The notes beneath the pieces were generated by a model, which saw nothing but the letters and a program-made list of their open reading frames with translations, did not search any database and had not been told where the DNA came from. This document shows, one piece after another, positions 31,112 through 44,299 of a DNA stretch of 64,000 nucleotides; within the stretch, counting starts at the first letter, position 1; every line of letters starts with the position of its first letter. The DNA is taken from positions 5,098,354 to 5,162,353 of the forward strand of contig CM041198.1 of the NCBI GenBank assembly GCA_023078555.1, in the 5' to 3' direction. Source of the DNA: Ulva prolifera (taxonomy: Eukaryota > Chlorophyta > Ulvophyceae > Ulvales > Ulvaceae). Position numbers and translations under genes: made by a program.

Positions 31112-33482
31112 CTGCAGGGGGCCACAGATACTTCCGCCCCGCCCGCAGCCCGCGGTCTGGCAGTGTCAACACATTCAGAAAGGGTCAAGGAGATCCACAA
31201 CGAAACAAGCCATGTCAAGCCACGATATATCCACATCCAACCGAACAGTTAACCGCACAACTTTGCCCGATGCTCCACAAGGTTTCACTACGGGCTTAGA
31301 GCGACTGCGGCACGCGCAGCCCTATCTGCCCAGGAGGGAGGAGCCCATCCATGGTCGGAACCAGGACACCATGCCATCATTGAGGCCGAGGCGGATGCTA
31401 TGGCAGAACTTCCTTGAGGCTGCATGGTCTGGATTGGCCGGAGGCAGCCTTCGGCATGGCCAGCATGTCAGTCGCTGACCACGGGAACAGTCTTACAGCA
31501 GCCCTGTGGTGTTCAAAGCGGGTCATATTGTGTCAAGGGCGAACCATGGTGTGCAGCTGACCTCTGCTGCATATGGTTTAGGCGACTGCCAGTGTCTCAG
31601 AACATGTGACTGAAAATGTGACTTGTGTCCACATGATCCAAGGAGAGGTCACTGCGTCAGCAGGCTCAAAACGCTGACTGTACTCACAAATGTACATGAG
31701 TGGCTACAGCGCGACCGTTCGGAACAACGAAGGCAGCGCCACGACGGCCACACACTCAGCGGATGCCGTTGCAGCTCTGACCCGAACACGTACAACACTG
31801 TATGAGGGCTTGGTGAGCACGGCATGCATGCAGAAATAGTGTTTGAACCCATGCATGTCCCAGAACACACTAGGGCACGGCACATCGGTGTAAAGTAAAG
31901 TAAAGTAAATCTGAATTTACTGAGCTGTATCTTTTTGGACATAGACCACTCTGAGTTAACAAGACCACACATGCCAAAGGGGCAAACCACCTGGAAACCC
32001 CCCGTAGACGAACGAGCGCAACTCACAGGGCCTCCTCCTGTGCTAAGCGAGGTGGTCACGCACGGCCGTTTCGATTCCCCAAAGCACACGCAGAATCGAG
32101 GCCACGACCTCTTGAAACGGAGGGGGTAGCTTTTACACCGTCCTCAACCCATTGGACCGAACCTGCTCTCAGGGTGATGCATGTGGGTGAGAGCACCAGG
32201 CTCGAGTACAATATGCGGGTCTGCAGCTACTGATGCAATCAGATTTGACCTCACATTCGTTCACATGCAGATTTTGGTCAACAAAGGAAGACATGCAGCG
32301 CTACACTGCCCAAACCTCCTGAATGACAACGTGCCAGTTACCACAAATGCCCCATCCGGCCTGAAAGCTGCGATCGTGCAAGGCATTGCTGGCAAGGCGT
32401 ACAGTGTTTGGGAGGAAGGTCACAATGAGTGGTGATGTGGGATTGCAGCCTCAGCACTGGGGGAGGCGCTGCAACAAGCCACACGCACGACACCACTGTT
32501 GCCTGAAGCGCAGTCCGAGGATGAACCAATGCTGAACACCCCAAAGCGGCCTCGTGGGTACGCGTTGGTTACTTAAGCAGCTTCGTGGACCTGTGTGTAC
32601 CCAGCTAGCCAGCTATGTGGTGTCAGGCCTGCGTATGCTGGCATACACAGGTGCAGTGTCGAGCCCATTTTGCACGGCCGTACCTGTGGATTACCGCATT
32701 ACTGTGGGCTCCTCGATGGCTGTGATCTATGCAGCGGATCAGCGCCATGGTAGTGTGTGGTGCAGCGCAAGGGGCTGGTTGGTGGTGCTGCTGCCGTATC
32801 CATGCGACATCGGTGCTAACCATTTGGTAGAAGCGTCGGCCGAGGTGCTTCCGATTCCATCGGCAGAATTACTTCATTAAAGCCTGAGCATTGCCACATG
32901 CAGACATATAGATATGCAAACGTCCTGGCGGTGTCACGCGCAGAATGTGGGGAGCAAACTGCGTCAGAAGAAGCACACACAGGACTCCCCGAAACCCCAA
33001 GAATCGAACACGTCGCGAACAGATGTCGGAATGGGTGTTATGCATTACGTCCATGTTGGGATCAACCAAAGCCGGAACAATATTTGCACTTTGCGGATAC
33101 CCAGGCTGCATTGTGACGAAGGCGGGATCGGCCATCTGACGTCACACCCGAAAACATGGATCTATTTGAACAATGAATGAAACGGGTGTCGCGACACATC
33201 GTTGTCGCGGGTGAAACGTACGCCATGGCCACCCTCCCCCCGACGAGTGTGACGCAGGTCACTTGCAGCCACCACCACAGCTCTTGACATCTGCGACGTT
33301 GTCATGAAATCTGGCGGGACGTCCTGCATATTAGACTGCAAGGAGCGCTACGTAGCCTTCCTCAGGTGCTCTGCCCGTAGCTGCTCATCACCGCTGACGC
33401 TCGAAAGGTTGGCGTAGGCATCGACAAGATCGCTCCAATTTAATTTCAATTTAGTCTGTCCGATCGCCAATCGCTGACTTAG
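31112..33482. other. Long stretch with no supported gene
   Basis: Only weak frames are seen (for example plus 32554-32880 and plus 31101-31478), none with recognisable motifs. A short TAAAG microsatellite occupies 31891-31909. The right end presumably carries the promoter of the first GT92 gene. Confidence 0.4.
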
Positions 33483-36400
33483 ATGCTGCTTTTGTTCTTG
33501 TTGATCGCGCTTGCGTGCGATGCCGTACATGTCGCTGTGCGGCCTAATACTCTCTTCGTGTCAGCTGCAAAGCAGCTCAGGAAATCTGTGAACATGCGCC
33601 GTCCTGGAGGTGCACAGCGAGGCCTGTTCCTCACCTGGGAAGAGGCGCATAAGACAGGCAATCTACCGGAGCTCGACGAGCCTGTCCGCGCTCCAAGCGG
33701 CGATAACTCCGTGGCCATGTGCACAGTCATGAAGCAAGAGAACAGCACAGACGTTCGAGAATGGCTTTCCTACTACAGGTTTGTATTCCCCGGGTCGATC
33801 TAGCGCGCTTCTATCCGTAGCTCTGGATGCACAAAGACATTCGTGTGCACCGCTGAAGCGACGGTGCTAGGCCAACACAGCCGGAACACGCGTGCGTAAT
33901 GACAGTAATCATCAAGCGTACGTAACATCGTATGTTTTTTATCCGTATCTATGCATTGTGTACGCTGAGCTGCGGGAGTTCGGCCCATGTGCGGTATTGC
34001 GTCATCGAGACACACTCGGAATTGCCATTCGCCAACGCGGAACGATATTCAGCTCCATAAAGTATGATCGAAGCAGGACTATGCCTTGTCGACTGCATGC
34101 GCACGCAAGTATGAGCACCATCAGCATGGCGCTGCAATGGCCTGATGCCGCGTGCAAGCTCTCCATAGGTCCTTCGCGTCACGTCGCCTGCCGGTTTCAC
34201 AATCACCCGTGATATGCCTCCAGCAGAAGTCTGGTGCAGCGAGGTCGCCATCACATCGGACGCACCGCTGTGTGTCAGGCGCCCCGCGTGACTGGTGCTA
34301 CTGCCAGCACCGCAATATCACCGGTGGCGAATACATCAGCCATGCCGACCACTGCTGCGCAGCAGTGGCGGAACATCTCTTTCAATCATCGGTTAAGTCT
34401 GCATCAGGCTCGCCCCAGAGAGCGTACTTGATTACTCGCAGTCCTGTTGCCTTATCACAAATGGCCCGGCCCTAGCTCCAGTGTTGATGCTCTGACAGCC
34501 ACAAACCAGGCATCGGTCTGTAAGTGAAGTGGATATTATTCTCATCGGTTTCCAGTGGCCACCTATCATCCTTCCATAGTGTTTGCATGCGAACCACGCC
34601 ACTGAGTGCTGCACCATAGTGCTGCACCATCCACTGACCACCATCAGTGAGCCACCCAGTGATCCACCCAGTGAGCCATAGCAAACACGATTGCATGGCT
34701 GATGTGTTGGCAAGTGCATCGCAGGCTCATCTCAGGCTCTGACCCTGCTCCAAGGCTACATGCAGCATAGCACCCTGCCTGCCTGTGCCTCACTGAGCTG
34801 CACTGCTGCATGCATATAGCCTTATCTTCAGATATGCAGGAGACGCATGTGCCAGGGCTGCCCTGCCTGCCTGTTGCGGTGCCCTGTGGATGCGACCAGG
34901 GTATGCACAGGGTATGCACAGCAGGCTTCGCTCCAACCGCACCTTTGCAGTGCTCCATTTCGTAGACAGCGGCAGTGGCGCATTCCACACAGCCACGGAG
35001 GATGGCTGCCTGCTCATGCATACACACAACCACACATACGATGCCATTTGCGTACCCTGCCTGTTGCATCACAGCGACTGCCTTGTCATCTCTGTCCCGT
35101 GACTCCCGGCCCGGCGGCGCCCATGACTTTTCTGAAATCATTTATACAGAGCGTATGCGCACTGAGTCTGTGTTGACCAGTGTTGGGTCATTGGGCCCGA
35201 TCACACAGAACAATTCCGAATACTCATATCTCATTTCGGGGTGGCAGCCCTGGAATTGCTCCGAAGCGACTCACCCCTGGTGTTGACAGCCCCCCAACCC
35301 CAGTTGCACCCCCCCGGCATATGTGCCGCCCCTGACTCATTCTACTACCTCCCATCGACCATGCGTTGCAGGTGGCTAGGGGTGGACCACGTCTACCTCA
35401 CCGAGAACTCGGAGCAGCGCTCGGAGGAGCTGTACGCGCAGCTTGCCGACTTTGTCGAGGAGGGCTTCGTGACGTACAGCCTCGAGGCCGTGCCGAAGGG
35501 CCAGACGAAGGTGTACTACGACTGCATGAGCCAGCACTACCACAAGCACAACTGGCTCATGTTCTTCGATATGGATGAGTACCTCATCCTCACCGGCCAG
35601 TGCGCCTCCCACCCCCTCCTGCCCTCTGACAGAGTCAGGTTGTCTGGATCGTCGGACCACCGATTCTGGTGGTGCCTGATAGCACGACCTGGTGCTTGCC
35701 CGGAGACCCATTGAATTGTGACCGCTGTCTGCGCATGTACCACACTTGAAATCAGTGAATTTTTCAGATGGATCGTGGCCTCGATGTATCTGGGTTACGC
35801 GGTACCTGCTTTGGTGTTCAGCCTTGCACCATCCCTGCTGTTATGGTTTTTCCCGCGCCGACTTCCCCCATGCACCCCCCGCTCGCCTGGGTGCGGGCCC
35901 CGCCTGGGTGCGGGCCCTGCCCCTGGGATGTGCGTGTGGACGGCTGTGGATTGGTTCACTGACAGACTGGATGCTCACTGACAGCAAGGCAGTCTGAGAG
36001 TAGGTCGTGCGGAGCGCGAGCAGCGCCAATGTAATTGCTGTGAGTTAGCTGCTGCATGCCGCATTCGGCTGCCTCGGCCGGGCATGCACAAAACAGTACA
36101 TGAAATGCCACCATGCAGGCCCGACCAGAAGCTTCCAGCCTTCCTCGATGAGTACAAGGAGTTTGCGGGGCTTTCTGTGCACTGGGTGATCGTCGGCCCG
36201 AGCGAACAGGACCGCCGGCCGCGCGCCGGCGGCGTCATGCGCACCTACAGCCACTGCTCGGCGGCCGCGAGCCCCTGGATCAAGACGATCGCCAACACCT
36301 TCTACCTCACCAACATCGCCTACCACCCCCACAACTTTGAGTTCCGGTGCGGCGCCCCATACGCATGAGCTGCATGCGCTGACCCCTGCAAATGCCAACA

Positions 36401-37306
36401 TATGCACTCTGAATGATCTTCCGTGTTGTATCGTGGCGAAATTGAACTAGAGATGATTGAGGAGCAAATGTGCACATGCATGGACATGGTGCATACTTGC
36501 ATCGGCGCGTGCGGCGATATCAGCGATTGTACATGAGTCGCGAATGGCCCATATGCCAACATATGCCCAACATCCAGCCATGCGTATACGCCGCGACCTC
36601 TCCAGGCTTCCCGAACGCACATGGCACCGTGTCACGCACCTGCAGCCACCGTGGTGCACAGCATGCCTGCCACGCCTGCCTGAGCCCACCTGACCTCCCG
36701 TGCCAACTCTCACCACCCTCGTGGTGCCGCCCTGTTGTAGCATGACCTGCCAACGCCTCACCGCTGCAACCCTATCTGCCACGCCGCAGCCCTCACGGCA
36801 AGCCACGTTTGAACGCAGCCCCCGTCCTGTTGTGTCCTTCTGATGCGCGGGATTCAGAACGTCCTTGCGACACACCTCTGATATCCCCGTTGCCCCCCCC
36901 CCCGCCCCCATCTCATATTCTGCCGCATCCCAAGCCAGCCATCCAGTGCCGCCGTGTTGCAACCCCCCCCCCCCCCCCCGGCGTGCAGCGACGGCCGCTT
37001 GACGGTGGACGAGGAGAAGGTGCCGATCCCTCAGTACACGAAGAAGGCGATGTGCACGCACGTGCCGCCCGCGACGTCCCGCGCCGCGCCGCCCTGGGCC
37101 CCGGAGGCCCTGCCCGTGGAGCACAACAGCCGCGGCGAGTACTGCACTGCATGTCCCGGCTTCCGCGCGCCCGCGCCGGCGCCAATCGCGAAGATCGCGC
37201 TCTTTCACTACATCACGCGCTCCCGCCAGGACTACGAGATCAAGCGCTCCCGCGGCGGCGGCTCCACGAAGATCCGCACCTGGGAGGAGTTTGAGGAGTT
37301 TGCCCG
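33483..37306 (+). CDS. GT92-family glycosyltransferase 1 (four exons found, 3' exon unresolved)
   Basis: Exons 33483-33778, 35372-35599, 36119-36346 and 36989-37306 join in one frame (356 residues so far). The start ATG opens a hydrophobic signal anchor (MLLLFLLIALACDAVHV). GT92 (DUF23) landmarks follow: AMCTVMKQENSTDVREWLSY, WLGVDHVYLTEN, VYYDCMSQHYHKHNWLMFFD with the DxD-like DMDEY near residues 165-169, then WIKTIANTFYLTNIAYHPHN and IALFHYITRSRQDYEIKRS. These enzymes transfer sugars, typically galactose, to glycans in the secretory pathway. Donors are GTTTGT, GTGCGC, GTGCGG and GTGCGG. The acceptor of exon 4 follows a run of 17 C. The terminal exon is not identified: a LINE fragment lies 265 bp beyond exon 4. 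The second gene in the pair is at 40941. Confidence 0.85.
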
Positions 37307-37557
37307 GTGCGGATTGACGCTGGGGTGGATGCATGCATGTGTGACTGTACACGTGTGTGCGTGCATGACTGGAGGATGCAGGGCTTGCAGGCCGCGGTCT
37401 TGAAGCGCGGATGTTGCCATGATGTGTGCGCATGTTGTGCATCGGCACATGCATCAGCGGTGCTGTTGGGAACATCTGATCGCAGTCCGTGTGGACGCTT
37501 GTGGCCACGCTGCCAGCGTCACCGGCCCGGCGTCAGCATGCGGTGCCGGATGCGGTC

Positions 37558-37737
37558 TGATTGTCCTGTGTTACGAGGACAAAGCAAGCAAGGCAGGTAG
37601 CACCGCGAGCAACAACCAGGGGAATCGCACACCCACGCAACCAGCCACACGCAGCACATGACAACACACGCACGCAACGTCAGCACCCGCGCTGGCCACA
37701 GCCACACACCCACACACATACAATGATTGTCCTGTGT
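37558..37737 (-). mobile_element. 5'-truncated LINE copy 3 with 14-bp target-site duplication
   Basis: TGATTGTCCTGTGT occurs at 37558-37571 and 37724-37737. Between them is a ~152-bp insert whose 3' end (minus strand) is GCTTTGTCCTCGTAA, the family terminus. It closely resembles copy 4 at 57611. It lies just downstream of the last recognised exon of GT92 gene 1. Confidence 0.75.
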
Positions 37738-38027
37738 GATGATGCGTTGAGCACCCGCCAGTCTGCCTCTTTGTGTATAAGCACAAATCACAGCCGCTTG
37801 CAGAGAGTGGTCGTGGGTTGAGTGGCGATGCGGTCCATTACAGTGGCTGTCTTCGGAATCATCCACATGCCGGTCTGGGGTGCTTTGCTGTGTCAGGCTT
37901 GATCACGTCGCAATATTAAAGTTTTTTTTGTCCCGTTGCCATTTGTTGGCGAGTCATGAATTCACTGAATTGTGTGCTGCTTGTGTAATGTTGTCGCCCT
38001 CTCTGGTGTGTGCTGGAACTGCGACTT

Positions 38028-38301
38028 GTGTAAATAGATGGAGGGAATCACTATGTTCGATGCTGCTATGCCCTTCGCAGCTCAATCGTGGTAGTCTAGA
38101 TTCTACATTCCAGAGATCTACGTTGTTGTGGGGCGAGGACTCCGACATCAGCAACGCAATCAAGTGTAAATAGATGGAGGGAATCACTATGTTCGATGCT
38201 GCTATGCCCTTCGCAGCTCAATCGTGGTAGTCTAGATTCTACATTCCAGAGATCTACGTTGTTGTGGGGCGAGGACTCCGACATCAGCAACGCAATCAAG
38301 T
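38028..38301. repeat. Perfect 136-bp tandem duplication
   Basis: The 136 bp beginning GTGTAAATAGATGGAGGG at 38028 are repeated exactly from 38164. The absence of differences implies a very recent event or an assembly duplication. Confidence 0.95.
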
Positions 38302-40454
38302 ACAAAGTCTGTTGTGAAAGATGACACCTGGCACCCTCTCCACATGGCTCATTCACACTCACGGCATCCTTGTCCATGTGCATTCTGCTTGACTCCCTGC
38401 AGAGCAATCCAGCGGGTGTTAGGTCTTTGGGCAGCTGTGTCCACCCTGCCTGAGAATTGTCCAACCTGCTTCCAAGCGTAGCAGTGTTGTCATCGCAAGT
38501 GCTGCCATTTGCTGTCATTTGCTCACATGCAAAGCTGCAGACCCATAGCCTATCGTGATCCATCACGACTCAGAACATACTGAGCCACCACATCAAGAGC
38601 TCGTGGGTGCAGGATCGCTAGTGTTACCGGGGGAGTGTGCGACCTGCCAAGGCAAGCTGCGGAGGAGTGCTGCCCTGAGGAGTCGTTTGTGTTGTGAGCT
38701 CCTTGGTGATGGAGCAGGATGCACAGTCAATGGGCGTGTCTTTTTCGGTCATCTGGCTACCTAGATCTCACGTGAATGAGAAACAGCAGTGCAGCAAGAG
38801 GGAGGTAGCGGATAGGAGATGTAGATTAGAGAGTAGCCGTCCCTACCTGTGCCAAAGCAAATGCACACTCAGGCAGCAGGCTCTAGGCAAGGTCAATCTC
38901 ACCGCAGAGTTGGCACAGGGCGTGGTCACAGCGCAGCTGCTCGAGGCAGCATGGTCATGAACCATGGAGATGCTGCATGAGTCCAGTCAGGCAGAGGGCA
39001 AGGCCAGGGCAGCATAGTCAAGGGCCACAAATTAGCTGAGTTCTCGTGACGGCAGAATGCCTCATGCTGCAGTGCTAAGGATGATGAATCACTGACGATC
39101 GTTCTGTGAGTGACAGACTTTTGAGTAGCAGTTGCAGTACGTCGTCTTTGGCATGCGTTTGTGTGATGGATCGACTGCACGCTGTTAGTTATCAGGACAA
39201 TGAGGTTCCGGGCAGTGAAGGTGCGTCATGGTGTCGAAGGCATGGTCAATGCTGCGTGCAGGCTTCGGGGCCTGCCTTTTCGAGTGCTGGATGTTGGGGC
39301 AGAGTGTGAACTACTCCACTGTGGTGTGCTGCTATCTTTGCAATAGTATTGCCTGAGGCAATGCATCTTTGTTCGTGGCAGGTGTCGTTCGTGCCCTTGT
39401 TAGTTCTGTTTCACTACCATGATGGGTCAGATCTTTTGGATGTCCCCCGAGGACTCGGTTGTATTGAAGCAAGCAATTGATCATTCCGTAGCTTCGGCAC
39501 ACTCAGACACAGCAGTTGCTGTGCTAGCATGATCAACAGACAAAGGAGCCAGTGGTCTTGGATCAGCCAGACATTGCTGCTAACGGTTGATGAGCTGATG
39601 AGCGTATGTCTGTATTTCTGAACAGCTGAACGATCAGTGTCACTGAAGGTGGCCTGTAGGCATTGCTCAAAGTCCCCATTCACCTACCTTGCATGATGTG
39701 GAACTGCCAAATTGGCTCTGTGCCAACGCACAATCTTAGCCAAACAGTGTAGGCCCCGATCTTGTGTTTCCAGCTGAAGATGGACACGCACACCGGATGA
39801 TGCTGCTCTCGGCAACCTGGCATCACTCTGCGACAAATTCCCGATGCAGCTGCACCCGAATCAACTACGTATACATTCCGTGATGCTTCTGAAGCCGCTC
39901 AGCGATCATGTAACCTGACGAGCAGCGTAACGTCACAACCGCCACGTGGTGAAGCAAGTGCATATTTGTGATTAGCAAGCGACGAGGCCGTCAATTCAAC
40001 GTGCTACGTGCAAGGCGCCGCCCTGTTGCCGATTGATGCAATGCTCTCAAGCAGGCTGAAGTGAGTGTCTACCGATGCAGATCGAAACGCGCCTGCTAGT
40101 GTACATGCTCGCAGCAGATCAAGATCCGGCATTGACTCCCGCAAACTTTAAAGTTTCAGCTTCACATCGACGCGTATGGTGGGAGTTCCCACGCCGCACC
40201 TGCTCGAAATTGAGAGTCCAGCTGGAGCCAGATAGAGGATAAGCGAAGGTGACGTAAACGACTGAGAAGCAACAGAGTCTGCGCCAATGTGACACCACTA
40301 GGTACAAACTAATTTCCGAAGACTGTGGTCAGCCGAATGTGTGCACCGCTGTGTGCAAGACAGTCCATGTCCGCTCTGAATGCTGGCACCATATGAGCAC
40401 GCGTACTCGATCACGCAACGCGCGCCCTGGGTTTGTGTAGGTGTACGTGCTCGG

Positions 40455-40475
40455 AAACAGATTTTAAATCTGTTT
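40455..40475. repeat. Palindrome with 10-bp arms
   Basis: AAACAGATTT, a single T, then AAATCTGTTT. It is AT-rich and lies ~490 bp upstream of the second GT92 gene. Confidence 0.7.
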
Positions 40476-40940
40476 GGTGGGCGCAGACATATTTGCGTTG
40501 CGCTTGTTCAACATGTGCATGTTAAAGCGTGACAGGCCGGTGCGACCAGAGGGCAACACATGTGCCCTTTAGCCACAGCAGCTATTGACGCGATCGACCA
40601 GTTCCATCCGAGGTTCCAGTTCTCCATCGAGTTTCAATGGGACACAGAGATGTCGCCGGCACTAGTCTGTAACCCAGCACGCCAATCTCGCAGCGAGCAT
40701 GGCCAGCCCGCCTTGCAGCGCAGACCTCTGACCAGCTTCCGACTTCCCAATTTGAGCAGGGGCTCCTGATTGGCGGAGCGCGTTTGGATAAGGCACATTG
40801 CGGCTGTATCTTCTGGAGGACACAGAACAATGGGCAGCGCAGGACAATCTGGGGAACACTCTTAACTTGGTCCCTGGCTGGCAACAACGCCTTGCACATT
40901 GCAGATCATCCAAACTCAAGAGATTTACAGCCTCCTTCCA

Positions 40941-43900
40941 ATGTCAGTCCTGGGCGCCATCTGTGCCTGGTGCATCCTGTACCTCAACCTATCTGCTTCA
41001 GCAGCGGCAGCAGGGAAGGGGGCTCGTGGAAAGTGGCCATTGAATAAGATATGGAATCATGTACATGAAGTTGGTCATATGCAAGAGCTCCTGGAGCCGG
41101 TGCACAAGCCGGGGCAAAACAACTCAGTTGCGATCTGTGCTACCATGAAGGATGAAAATGCTACTGATGTCAGGGAATGGCTCTTGTACTATCGGTGCTT
41201 TCCCCACTCTGGCTGCATTCTGCGGTATATTATATCGGTGTACAGAGATGTCTATCTTGATTGGCCGGGCGTGGGCTGCGGACTGCGAAACCGTGCCGCT
41301 GTGCTCCACGGTGTCGCGCAGTTGCGACTTCTTCCCGTGAGGACTGAGGCGCGTGGATGCGAGTGGACAGCTGTCAACAAATCATGAACGCAACATGACT
41401 CGTAGCCTAGCAAAAATTGCATTCGTTGACACGTTTTCGCATAGTTCCTTGTTGCTGGATTGGGCCGACCACTCGTGGTCGGCGACATGGACCTTGGACA
41501 GTCTGTGGAAGAACGGCACTGCAGTGCACTGTGGAAGGTCTGGACAGCAGCCTGAAGCCTGAACGCGCCTGAATCAACTCAGTAAAATTCAAACAAAGTC
41601 AGAGTGGACATACATCAGCTACCGCGGATAATTTGGTTTCTTTTGCAAAAATCGCATGCTACCGTTGAATGGATGTGTCAACTGTGAGACATGCCTTATC
41701 TGCAGCAACTGCAATCCAGCACATACACATACAGCACAAAAACAACAATGCAGCCACTGCGATTGTTTGGTACAATACCCGTCTCGCATTTCATGGGTCT
41801 CACCATGCAAGCACTAGTACTTGCAGTGTTGCCCGACACCAGCTTCCAGACCAACAGCATGCATATGCCCTTGAGGAAAGGCAGTTGCTGTTGTTGATGA
41901 CCCCATGCAGGAGGAGTCCGCCTGCATCTAGGCACTACGTGCACGGCTGTGGCACAGACAGAGGGACAGCTGTGGCACAGAGGCACAGCTGTGGCACAGA
42001 GGGCACAAATGTCAACATACCCGGGCCATTCTTGCGTCACGAGGCCAGAAGCAGCAGTCTGTAAGCATCTGAGATGGGAACATTCATCGCAGTCCTCATC
42101 AGCCCTAATCAGTGCCACCTGCCCCCTGCTGACTGTACATGCTTGTCTGCAGGTGGCTTGGAGTGGAGCATGTGTACTTGACGGAGAACGCCCCCGAGGT
42201 GCCGGCCGAGACATCCGCCCAGCTGCAGGACTTTGTGGCCGCAGGCTTCCTGACACTGAGCACAGAGGCGCTGCAGCGCGCCCAGACGAAGGTGTACTAC
42301 GACTGCATGAGCCAGCACTACCACAAGCACAACTGGCTCATGTTCTTCGATATGGACGAGTACCTCGTCATCGTAGAACAGTGCGGCCCCTTCCTATAGA
42401 ACACTTCAGGCTGTGTCTGTGCGCTGCCTTCGCTGCTGGGTGTCGATGTACATCCACACGCCACATGCTGCGGGATGCATGTCGGTACGCAGTACGAGAA
42501 AGCCCCGGATAGCAGTGCTGCCGACTGTGTGAGCATGCATAGGAATAGGCTGTTGACAGTGGGCGTTGCACTGCTGTGACGGAGCTGCCATGTTGCAAAG
42601 AGTTGCCGAACAACTCAAGCACATCATGCATTGGCGCCGAAGACCCTGACGCACCGGCGCCCCGCGTCGGCACATGTGGCTTGCTGATTGCCCCGCAACG
42701 GACGCGTACCGCCCAGTTGCGGACGTTGCTGCTGAACACTGGCGCTCGCACGCTGCAGGCCACGGCAGAAGCTGCCAGAATTTCTCGATGAGTACAAGGG
42801 CTACGCGGGGCTGTCGGTGCACTGGGTGATCGTCGGCCCGAGCGGCCACGAGGAGCGGGCGTCAGCCGGAGGCGTGCTGCGGCACTACACGCACTGCAAC
42901 GCCGCCGGCAGCCCCTGGATCAAGACGATCGCCAACACATTCTACCTCGCCAATATCGCCTACCACCCCCACAACTTTGAGTTCCGGTGCGGCCCGCGTG
43001 CGCGCCTTGTGTGGCATACAGGGTGGATTGGTGGGGTCGATGCTGCATATGCATGGCCAAGCTGCTCGTAGCTCTGCGGCAGGCTGCCACCTGGGAGGAT
43101 GCTGGCACGCATATGAATGCTCGGGCTGCACCGCGCTGGCCTTTGCTGTAGCAGAGCCTTTTTCTTTGGACTGCCTTGCTTAATATACATGCACATGCGC
43201 ACTTGGCAGCGATTTGGGTCCATCGGTCATTGGGCTCATGCAAGTGGTGTGGCTTGGGGTTTCTCTGTTGCTCACATCTCAGCTCGTTTGTGGTTGTTCC
43301 GAGGAAGATGGCCGACCGGCGTGATCAGCTGGGCCGTGGAGTCATTTGAACAATCCACTACGTATGGCTGTCTGGTCCCACCATTGTACAGTTGGCTGTT
43401 ACCAGGAGCGTACTGCCCACCAGCGTCTGCTTGCATGCTGCAGGGACGACATGCGGTCTGTCGACGAGACGCTGCGGCCGATGCACGACTTCCACGACCG
43501 CATCATGTACAGCACCACGCCCCCCGCACGCTCTCAGGCTGCCATGGGGCTGGACCGCAGCGAGCCGCGGGCGAACGAGCACGGCCTCTTCCGGTACACC
43601 GTGCCGGGCTTCATGATGTCGCCGCCGTCGATCGAGAGGATTGCGCTGTACCACTACATCACCAAGTCGCGGCAGGACTTTGTGGACAAGCGCAGCCGCG
43701 GCAGCGGCACCGCGAAGGTCCGCACATGGGACGAGTTCGAAGACGTGTCGAAGTGCGCCATCTCCCCCCCCCCTCCTGCACCGTCCACACGCCACGGCCC
43801 GCATAGACTGCAAGGCCATGGCGCGGCCATTCCACCCTGGGAGCATGCAACAGGGTGTCGTGATGGGTCATGGCAGTGCCACACATGCAAGCTTGGCACT

Positions 43901-44299
43901 CCTTCGTGGCGCAGCTTTGCCACATGGCCCCCTCCCCCCCTGCTTTCCCCATGATCAGCGTGTGTACTAGTGCAATCCCGCTGGTTGCGGGGGCAAAAAC
44001 CCACTCAATTGCAAGCGAGCAATTGTCTCCAACATCCTGATGCGTTCGGGATGAATTGATAGTCCGAGTGCGTGGCAACTGGTGCGGTGTGGGAGCCAGC
44101 ACTGCTGCCTGCATGGTCTGCGCATGCAAAACACATGGCAGGGGGCTGATGGCGCATCGGGTGGATGGTCTGGCAGTGTAGTGAGCGGAGGCATGGGTGC
44201 TGCAGGACTGCGAGCGACCAAGGCGGCGTCTGCAGCATTCCGTCCAGCCTTGCTGAGCTGTGCTGCCCGGAGAGCGAGTATGTGCTGCCAAAGCAGTGA
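40941..44299 (+). CDS. GT92-family glycosyltransferase 2 (five exons)
   Basis: Exons 40941-41194, 42153-42380, 42759-42986, 43444-43752 and a proposed last exon 44206-44299 give a 370-residue protein. The N-terminus (MSVLGAICAWCILYLNLSAS) is a signal peptide or anchor. Shared landmarks are AICATMKDENATDVREWLLY, WLGVEHVYLTEN, the DxD-like DMDEY near residues 151-155, HWVIVGPS, WIKTIANTFYLANIAYHPHN and IALYHYITKSRQDFVDKRS. Exons 2 and 3 are each 228 nt, exactly as in gene 1, with the same phases. The last exon (TASDQGGVCSIPSSLAELCC to TGA) is chosen from a TGCTGCAG acceptor and matching phase; it is the least certain part. The in-frame TTG at 40899 is a worse start than this ATG. Membership of the glycosyltransferase family is secure; the sugar and acceptor are unknown. 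Confidence 0.85.

Larger units (their letters stand above)
37738..40940. other. Long stretch with no supported gene
   Basis: It contains a perfect 136-bp tandem duplication, a palindrome at 40455, and scattered short frames (for example plus 38555-38764) without recognisable features. The left part may hold the terminal exon or 3' UTR of GT92 gene 1. Confidence 0.4.

Noticed and set aside
30571-33482. tRNA or other structured RNA genes
   Set aside because: No cloverleaf with matching A and B boxes was recognised by eye here or elsewhere; a covariance-model search would be needed to exclude them.
38620-38650. A second copia LTR start (GGGGGAGTGTGCGACC)
   Set aside because: The junction resembles a polypurine tract plus TG, but no pol homology precedes it and no matching end was found.
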